A DNA stretch of 51,746 bases, from assembly GCF_004571065.1 (NCBI RefSeq), contig NZ_SPQN01000017.1, positions 1 through 51,746 of the forward strand, read 5' to 3'. The notes beneath the pieces were generated by a model. It saw nothing but the letters and a program-made list of their open reading frames with translations. It was not told the origin of the DNA and did no database searches. The stretch's first letter is position 1, and each line of letters begins with the position of its first letter. This DNA is from Geodermatophilus sp. DF01-2 (GTDB lineage: Bacteria > Actinomycetota > Actinomycetes > Mycobacteriales > Geodermatophilaceae). Made by a program: the position numbers and the translations under genes. Shown piece after piece: positions 46,341 through 51,746 of the stretch.

Positions 46341-47270
46341 GTGACCACGATGCTGCTGGACGCCGCGAGCCTCTACTTCCGCGCGTTCTACGGTGTGCCG
46401 ACCAGCATCACCTCGCCCGACGGACGCCCGGTCAACGCCGTCCGCGGCTTCCTGGACATGACCGCCCGGCTGCTCACCGCCCACTCCCCCGACCGGCTGG
46501 TGGCTTGCTGGGACGACGACTGGCGGCCGGCCTTCCGGGTGGCGGCGCTGCCGTCCTACAAGGCGCACCGGCTGGCCCCGGACGGCACCGAGGAGGTGGT
46601 GCCCGCCGAGCTGGGCCCGCAGGTGCCGGTGCTGGCCGACGTGCTCGCCGCGGCCGGGATCGCCCGGGTCGGCGCCCCCGCCTACGAGGCCGACGACGTC
46701 ATCGGCACGCTGGCCACCCGCGCGTGCGGCCCGGTCGACGTGGTCACCGGCGACCGCGACCTGTTCCAGCTGGTGGACGACGAGCGTGACATCCGCGTGC
46801 TCTACACCGCCCGCGGGATCACCGACCTCGAGCTGGTCGACGAGGCGGCGGTGACCGCGAAGTACGGCATCCCGGGCCGGGCCTACGCCGACTTCGCCGT
46901 CCTCCGGGGCGACCCCAGCGACGGCCTGCCCGGCGTGGCCGGCGTCGGCGCGAAGACGGCGGCGGCGCTGATCACCGAGTTCGGCGACCTGGCCGGCATC
47001 CGGGAGGCGGTCGCGCACACCGTCGTCCCGAAGCCGCCGCTCACCGCCGGCGTCCTCAGGAAGCTGCACGCCGGCGCGGACTACCTCGACGCCGCGCCGG
47101 TGGTGGTGGCCGTCGCCCGTGACCTCGACCTGCCGGCCGTGGAGGGCGCGCTGCCCCGCCGGCCGGCCGACCCGGGTGCGCTCGCCGCGCTGGCCACCGC
47201 CCACGGCATCGAGTCGTCGGTCAAGCGGCTGGGCGCCGCCCTGGGCTGGCCGCAGGACGCGCTGGCCTGA
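46341..47270 (+). CDS. 5'-3' exonuclease (Pol I N-terminal domain type)
   Basis: The 309-aa flap-endonuclease-like protein has LLDAASLYFRAFYG, RLVACWDDDWRPAFRVAALPSYKAHR, APAYEADDVIGTLATRACGPVDVVTGDRDLFQLVDD (acidic metal cluster) and a helix-hairpin-helix, FAVLRGDPSDGLPGVAGVGAKTAAALI. It is a stand-alone version of the 5' nuclease domain of DNA polymerase I, as in Rv2090. It likely removes RNA primers or flaps. GTG 46341 or ATG 46350 may start it; it looks leaderless. Confidence 0.92.
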   Translation: MTTMLLDAASLYFRAFYGVPTSITSPDGRPVNAVRGFLDMTARLLTAHSPDRLVACWDDDWRPAFRVAALPSYKAHRLAPDGTEEVVPAELGPQVPVLADVLAAAGIARVGAPAYEADDVIGTLATRACGPVDVVTGDRDLFQLVDDERDIRVLYTARGITDLELVDEAAVTAKYGIPGRAYADFAVLRGDPSDGLPGVAGVGAKTAAALITEFGDLAGIREAVAHTVVPKPPLTAGVLRKLHAGADYLDAAPVVVAVARDLDLPAVEGALPRRPADPGALAALATAHGIESSVKRLGAALGWPQDALA

Positions 47271-47276
47271 CGGCGC

Positions 47277-47852
47277 TCACACCTCTTCCCAGGTGTAGGA
47301 GGCGGTCACCTCGTCGGTGATGACGATGCGGAGGGTGACCTCCTCGCCGTCGGCGGTGGTGCCGGTGCACTCGTAGTCCGCCCCCTGCTCGACGGTCATC
47401 TCGTCGTCGCAGGACAGGTCGACCGCCACGCCCTCGACCTGCTCGAACTGCTCGGCCACGTCGTCCTCGACGGCACCGGTGTCCAGCACGGTGTCGCCGA
47501 GGAGTCGGGCGAGCACGACCGCGACGACCAGGAGCACGGCCGGGACGACGATGCCCGCGGCCAGTCCCGTCCGCGACCGCCGCGGCGGGGCCGGCGGCCC
47601 GTACGGCGGCTGGCCGCCCCATGGCTGCCCGTACAGCTGCTGCCCGTGGGCCGGTTGCCCGCCCCACGGCTGCCCGTAGGTCGGCTGCCCGTAGGTCGGC
47701 TGACCGGCGCCCGGCCGGCCGCTCCACGGCTGGCTGTACTGCGGGGGCGGCGGGCCGTACGGAGGCTGACCGCCGTACGGCCCCGACTGCTGCGGCCACG
47801 GCTGCTGTGGCCGGTACGGGCCGGGCTGGTCGCCCTGCGGTGGGTTGGTCAT
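47277..47852 (-). CDS. DUF4333 protein with a Q/P/G/Y-rich N-terminus
   Basis: The 191-aa product has about 90 residues of low-complexity repeats (units such as PTYGQP and WGGQPxYG), one membrane anchor ([23 protein letters not shown]) and an extracytoplasmic DUF4333 domain with two cysteines ([30 protein letters not shown]). Function is unknown; mycobacterial relatives include small exported proteins. It is convergent with the exonuclease gene (6-base gap). Confidence 0.88.
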   Translation of the reverse strand: MTNPPQGDQPGPYRPQQPWPQQSGPYGGQPPYGPPPPQYSQPWSGRPGAGQPTYGQPTYGQPWGGQPAHGQQLYGQPWGGQPPYGPPAPPRRSRTGLAAGIVVPAVLLVVAVVLARLLGDTVLDTGAVEDDVAEQFEQVEGVAVDLSCDDEMTVEQGADYECTGTTADGEEVTLRIVITDEVTASYTWEEV

Positions 47853-47931
47853 CGTCGCTCCCGCTCGAGGGTCCCTGGGGCCGCGGGATCTGCCGCTCCG
47901 GAGCCGGGTCGATTGTGCCCCGGCCGCCGGC

Positions 47932-50790
47932 TCAGCCGCCGACGGCCACCGCCACCACGCCGCGCCGCACCCGCTCCACCGCCGTCCGGGCCGTCGTCGC
48001 GAGCGGGCCCTCGGCCACCTTGGCCACCTGGTCGAGCAGGTCGACCAGCTGCCGGGCCCAGCGCACGAAGTCCCCGCCGGAGAGCTCGGTGCCGGCCTGC
48101 TCGGCGCCGGCCAGGACCCGGTCCAGGCTCTGCCCGTCGGCCCAGCGGTAGGCCGCCCAGGCGAAGCCGAGGTCCAGGTCGCGGGAGGCCGGCACGCCGT
48201 GGTCGAGCTCGACGTCCTGCAGCCGCGACCGGATCCGCCGCATCTCCGCGATCGCGGCGGCGACCTTGCCGGCCGGCACGGCGGGCTGGCCCGGCATCTC
48301 CCGCCGGGCCTCGAACACCAGCGGAGAGACGGCGGCGGCGAGCTCGGCCGGGGTCAGCCCGCGCCACACCGCCGAGCGCAGGCACTCGGCGACGAGCAGG
48401 TCGGCCTCCGACCAGATGCGCGCCAGCCGCCGGCCGTCACCGGTGATCACCGGGGCCACGTCGGCGACCTCGCGGTCCACCGGATCCTCGCCCTCGGCGA
48501 CGGCCGGAGCCGCGGGATCGGGCACCAAGTAGCCGAGCTCCTCGAGCACGTCGCAGGTGCGGTCGAACTGGCGGGTGAGCGACCCGGTGCGCTCGGCCAT
48601 CCGCCGGTGGGTGGCCTCCGCCTCCCGGGTCGCGCGCAACCAGCGCTCGGCGGCGCGCACCCGCTCCTCCCGGTCGGGCAGGGAGTGCACCGGGTGGGCC
48701 CGCAGCGCCCGGCGCAGGTCGTGCAGCACCGGGTCGTCTGCGGCCGCGGAGCGCTGCTTGACCCGACGGGCCCCGAGCTCATGCTCGACGCGGGCGTTGC
48801 GCAGCGTGGCGGCCAGGTCGCGGCGGGCGTGCGGGCTGCGGTGGTTGAAGTTCCTCGGCACGCGGACCCGGGCGAGCGCGGTGACCGGCGTCGGGAAGTC
48901 GATCGTGCCGAGGCGGCCGGCCCACTTGTCCTCGGTGACCACCAGCGGGCGCGGTTCGGCAGTCCCGCCGATACCGCTGTCGGTCACCCCGGCGTCGAGG
49001 ACGACGGCCAGCCCCTGCCGCCGCCCCGACGGCACCCGGATCACGTCGCCGGGGCGCAGCGCGGCCAGCGCGTCGGCCGCCTCCATCCGGCGCTTGGCCT
49101 GCGAGTCGCGGGAGAGTTCCTTCTCCCGGTCGGCGATCTCCTGGCGCAGCCGCGCGTACCCGGCGACGTCGCCTCCCTCCGAGTGCATCTCGGCGGCCCA
49201 GCGTTCCGCGTCCTTCTCGTGCCGGGCCGCCGCGCGGGCCAGCCCGACGACCGAGCGGTCGGCCTGGAACTGGGCGAACGAGGAGGCCAGCAGCTCGCGG
49301 GCGCGCGCCCGGCCGAACGAGCTGACCAAGTTGACCGCCATGTTGTAGCTGGGCCGGAAGCTGGAGCGCAGCGGATAGGTGCGGGTGCTGGCCAGCCCGG
49401 CGACGACGGAGGGATCCATGCCCGGCGCCCAGACCACGACGGCGTGCCCCTCGACGTCGATGCCACGCCGTCCGGCCCGGCCGGTGAGCTGGGTGTACTC
49501 CCCCGGCGTCACGTCGACGTGCGCCTCGCCGTTCCACTTCACCAGCCGCTCGAGGACGACGGTGCGCGCCGGCATGTTGATGCCCAGGGCGAGGGTCTCG
49601 GTGGCGAACACGGCCTTGACCAGGCCGCGGACGAAGCACTCCTCGACGGTCTCCTTGAACGCCGGGACCAGGCCGGCGTGGTGCGCGGCCAGCCCGGCCA
49701 GCAGCCCCTCGCGCCACTCCCAGAAGCCGAGGACGTGCAGGTCCTCCTCCGGCAGGGAGCCGGTGCGCTCGTCGACGATCGCGGCGATCTCCGAGCGCTC
49801 GTGCTCGTCGGTCAGCCGTAGCCCGGACCGCAGGCACTGGTCGACCGCGGCGTCGCAGCCGTTGCGGCTGAACACGAAGGTGATCGCCGGCAGCAGGCCG
49901 GAGCGGTCGAGCCGCTCAATGACGTCGGGGCGCGCCGGCGGCCTGTAGCGCGGCTTGTGCGAGAAGCCGCGCCGAGGCCCGCCGTCCCACCCCTCGATCC
50001 GCCGCTCGTACTCGCGCACGTAGCGGACCAGCTCCGGGTCGACGACGCTGGCGCCCCGCTCGCGGGTGGACTGCCCCCGCGGCGTCCCGCCCTGCTCGGC
50101 GGCGTGCGCGGCCGGGCGGAGGCTGAACAGGTCGAACACCCGGTTGCCGACCAGCATGTGCTGCCACAGCGGGATCGGCCGGACCTCGCTGACCACGACT
50201 TTCGTGTGACCGCGGACGGTGACCAGCCAGTCGGCGAACTCCTCGGCGTTGCTCACCGTCGCGGACAGCGACACCAGGGTCACCGACTGCGGGAGGTGGA
50301 TGATCACCTCCTCCCACACCGCGCCGCGGAAGCGGTCGGCGAGGTAGTGCACCTCGTCCATCACCACGTAGCCGAGCCCGGCGATCGCCGGCGACTCCGC
50401 GTAGAGCATGTTGCGCAGCACCTCGGTGGTCATCACGACCACGGGCGCGTCGCCGTTGATGGCGTTGTCCCCGGTGAGCAGGCCGACCTTCGCCTCGCCG
50501 TAGCGGTCGACCAAATCGTTGTACTTCTGGTTGGACAGCGCCTTGATCGGTGTCGTGTAGAACGCCTTGCGTCCCTCGGCCAGCGCCTTGTGGACGGCGA
50601 ACTCGCCGACGACGGTCTTGCCGGCGCCGGTCGGGGCGCAGACCAGGACGCCGGCGCCCTCGTCCAGGGCCTCGCAGGCCTCCACCTGGAACGGGTCGAG
50701 GGAGAAGCCGAGCTCCGCCGTGAAGTCGGCCAGTGCGGGGTGGGCGCTGCGCCGCCGGGCAGCCGCGTACCGCTCAGCGGGGCTGGACAT
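47932..50790 (-). CDS. helY: SKI2/Mtr4-like DEAD-box helicase HelY
   Basis: The 952-aa protein has superfamily 2 helicase motifs: [11 protein letters not shown], Walker A APTGAGKT (residues 52-59), [17 protein letters not shown] (145-148), SLSATVSN, and GRAGRRGID as motif VI. The Ski2-type C-terminal domain follows (DSKH2-like) with [16 protein letters not shown]-like ending. Bacterial HelY (Rv2092c) is probably an RNA helicase in RNA processing or decay; direct data are scarce. Length is slightly above family average. ATG 50790 is the family start. Polar site f lies 57 bases before it. Confidence 0.93.
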   Translation of the reverse strand: MSSPAERYAAARRRSAHPALADFTAELGFSLDPFQVEACEALDEGAGVLVCAPTGAGKTVVGEFAVHKALAEGRKAFYTTPIKALSNQKYNDLVDRYGEAKVGLLTGDNAINGDAPVVVMTTEVLRNMLYAESPAIAGLGYVVMDEVHYLADRFRGAVWEEVIIHLPQSVTLVSLSATVSNAEEFADWLVTVRGHTKVVVSEVRPIPLWQHMLVGNRVFDLFSLRPAAHAAEQGGTPRGQSTRERGASVVDPELVRYVREYERRIEGWDGGPRRGFSHKPRYRPPARPDVIERLDRSGLLPAITFVFSRNGCDAAVDQCLRSGLRLTDEHERSEIAAIVDERTGSLPEEDLHVLGFWEWREGLLAGLAAHHAGLVPAFKETVEECFVRGLVKAVFATETLALGINMPARTVVLERLVKWNGEAHVDVTPGEYTQLTGRAGRRGIDVEGHAVVVWAPGMDPSVVAGLASTRTYPLRSSFRPSYNMAVNLVSSFGRARARELLASSFAQFQADRSVVGLARAAARHEKDAERWAAEMHSEGGDVAGYARLRQEIADREKELSRDSQAKRRMEAADALAALRPGDVIRVPSGRRQGLAVVLDAGVTDSGIGGTAEPRPLVVTEDKWAGRLGTIDFPTPVTALARVRVPRNFNHRSPHARRDLAATLRNARVEHELGARRVKQRSAAADDPVLHDLRRALRAHPVHSLPDREERVRAAERWLRATREAEATHRRMAERTGSLTRQFDRTCDVLEELGYLVPDPAAPAVAEGEDPVDREVADVAPVITGDGRRLARIWSEADLLVAECLRSAVWRGLTPAELAAAVSPLVFEARREMPGQPAVPAGKVAAAIAEMRRIRSRLQDVELDHGVPASRDLDLGFAWAAYRWADGQSLDRVLAGAEQAGTELSGGDFVRWARQLVDLLDQVAKVAEGPLATTARTAVERVRRGVVAVAVGG

Positions 50791-50846
50791 GCCTTCACGT
50801 TAGGCGTGTTACTCGTTCTCGGCGCGAGCGTCTTTCTTCGTGGCCA

Positions 50847-50862
50847 TAGTTAGGGATAACGG
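50847..50862 (+). other. Polar terminus-type 16-mer, site f
   Basis: Plus strand reads TAGTTAGGGATAACGG, identical to site b in opposite orientation. It lies 23.7 kb right of dif and reads away from dif. Its GT-rich flank is weaker (about 63%) than that of the inner sites. Confidence 0.85.
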
Positions 50863-50886
50863 CAACAGCGATACCCGGCGGGCCCC

Positions 50887-50909
50887 AATGATCAGCTCAC
50901 CTGATCATT
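50887..50909. repeat. Small hairpin next to polar site f
   Basis: AATGATCAG and CTGATCATT are perfect 9-base arms around CTCAC. It may be a second part of the terminator at 50913 or an operator. No binding protein is evident. Confidence 0.45.
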
Positions 50910-50912
50910 CTC

Positions 50913-50946
50913 GGTCCGGGCTCACGACCAGTGGTGAGCCCGGACC
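50913..50946 (-). terminator. Strong hairpin after the lipid kinase gene
   Basis: GGTCCGGGCTCAC and GTGAGCCCGGACC are perfect 13-base arms around an 8-base loop. It lies 37 bases behind the stop of the minus-strand kinase gene, where a terminator is expected. No T-tract is present. Confidence 0.7.
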
Positions 50947-50983
50947 CGGAACGGTGATCCCAGCTGATCGTCGCGGGACGATT

Positions 50984-51746
50984 TCAGCGGGTGGCGCCGA
51001 CGACGCGCAGCGCGCCGGGCACGCATACGCTGACGGCCGGCAGCGACGCGACCGGCTCGCCGTCGGCGTAGGTGGAGAGCCCCTCCCCCACCAGCTCCAC
51101 CCGGCCGGCACGGTGCACGGTGACCGCGGCGTGCTCCACGTGCGTGCCGGCGGTCAGCCGCGGGCGGGTGCGCACCAGCTCCCGCCGGCTGACCGGGCCG
51201 ACGACGGTGACGTCGAACGCCCCGTCGGCGGGGTCGGCGGCCGGGCAGACCCGCATCCCGCCGCCGTACCAGGACGTGTTGCCGACGGCGACCAGCGTCG
51301 CCGCGAGGGTCCACGGCTCGCCGTCGAGGGTCAGGGTGAGCTCGCGGGGCCGCAGTCGGGCCAGCTCGGCGAGGATCGCCACGTCGTAGCGGCGCGGCCC
51401 GCGAGGCCAGCGCAGCCGGTTGGCGCGGTCGGTCACCGCGGAGTCGAACCCGCAGCAGAGCACCGTCGACCACCAGCGGTCGCCGGTGCGGCCGGCGTCG
51501 AGCGTGCGCACCTGCCCGGCCAGCAGATCTGCGGCGGCCGCCTCGGCCGCGGTCGCCGGGTCGGCCGGCACCCCCAGGGCGAGCGCGAGGTCGTTACCGG
51601 TGCCGGCCGGGACGACGGCCAGCGGGGTGCCCGTCCCGGCCACCGCCTGCAGGCCTGCATGCGCCGCGCCGTCCCCACCGACGGCGACGACCGCGCCGGT
51701 GCCGTCGGCGACCGCCGCGGCGGCCTCCCGCTCGGCCGCGGAGATC
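50984..51746 (-). CDS. Diacylglycerol kinase family lipid kinase, 5' end outside the window
   Basis: The C-terminal 254 residues are visible. The nucleotide-binding VVAVGGDGAAHAGLQAV and VPAGTGNDLALALG are the DGK catalytic motifs, followed by LDAGRTGDRWWSTVLCCGFDSAVTDRANR and FDVTVVGPVSRREL. The end, STYADGEPVASLPAVSVCVPGALRVV, is the family's closing beta unit. It phosphorylates diacylglycerol or another lipid at the membrane. In GGDGAAH the usual T of GGDGT is replaced by A. The frame runs off the window, so the start at 51643 would be artificial. Confidence 0.92.
   Translation of the reverse strand, partial: ISAAEREAAAAVADGTGAVVAVGGDGAAHAGLQAVAGTGTPLAVVPAGTGNDLALALGVPADPATAAEAAAADLLAGQVRTLDAGRTGDRWWSTVLCCGFDSAVTDRANRLRWPRGPRRYDVAILAELARLRPRELTLTLDGEPWTLAATLVAVGNTSWYGGGMRVCPAADPADGAFDVTVVGPVSRRELVRTRPRLTAGTHVEHAAVTVHRAGRVELVGEGLSTYADGEPVASLPAVSVCVPGALRVVGATR

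Overview
The window is about three-quarters GC, uses GTG starts freely and encodes RbpA, GarA, EF-G2, a HelY-type helicase, Ppm1/Lnt and the block from pgsA-like through DUF881 genes, gcvH, garA, merR and a bifunctional nuclease to gcvP. It is therefore actinobacterial chromosome. Gene style and repeats suggest a Geodermatophilaceae-like organism; this is recollection, not tested. There is no plasmid or prophage gene block.

Layout. 1-5.2 kb: transposase remnant, VOC protein, a DUF2975/XRE/FAD-oxidoreductase operon, a SpoIIE-type phosphatase, small proteins. 5.2-17.1 kb: EF-G2, then the conserved CDP-alcohol transferase, DUF881, small basic protein, DUF881, gcvH, garA, merR, bifunctional nuclease, resR-like merR and gcvP block. 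17.1-27.5 kb: an internally deleted IS256-family element, coaA, a GNAT, a beta-lactamase-like protein, a PEBP protein, a HAD plus GH65 phosphorylase pair, an M50-type protease, then a gene-poor stretch with two broken genes. 27.5-51.7 kb: UvrA2, GDPD, an MFS transporter, a methyltransferase, rbpA, fxsA, ppm1-lnt, an amidohydrolase, plsC, a YbdK-type ligase, an unknown integrase-like protein, a radical SAM protein, an Lrp regulator, pepP, a 5'-3' exonuclease, helY and a lipid kinase.

Main discovery. A sequence at 27146-27173 matches the actinobacterial dif (XerCD) consensus almost perfectly, so the window appears to span the replication terminus. Six near-identical 16-bp sites, TAGTTRGGGATAACGG, occur only between genes. 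The three left of dif (4561, 17421, 25997) are on the minus strand and the three right of dif (42478, 43429, 50847) are on the plus strand, so polarity flips at dif. Each has a strongly strand-asymmetric flank on its dif side. Two of them bracket a 286-aa gene whose product looks like a tyrosine recombinase that has lost its catalytic residues, and one fills the spacer of that gene's apparent leaderless promoter. This is the architecture of E. coli tus/TerB. I propose, as inference only, an undescribed actinobacterial terminus system (fork trap or FtsK-guiding sequences) with this protein as its candidate DNA-binding factor.

Other structure: a possible zero-linker three-way-junction RNA ahead of gcvP, a 37-bp perfect palindrome ahead of uvrA2, two copies of a 77-bp palindromic repeat (one supplying the stop of fxsA), four related intergenic hairpins (two nested), several leaderless promoters and a SigR-type promoter for rbpA. 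Gene orientation also shifts at dif, from mostly plus on the left to mostly minus on the right.
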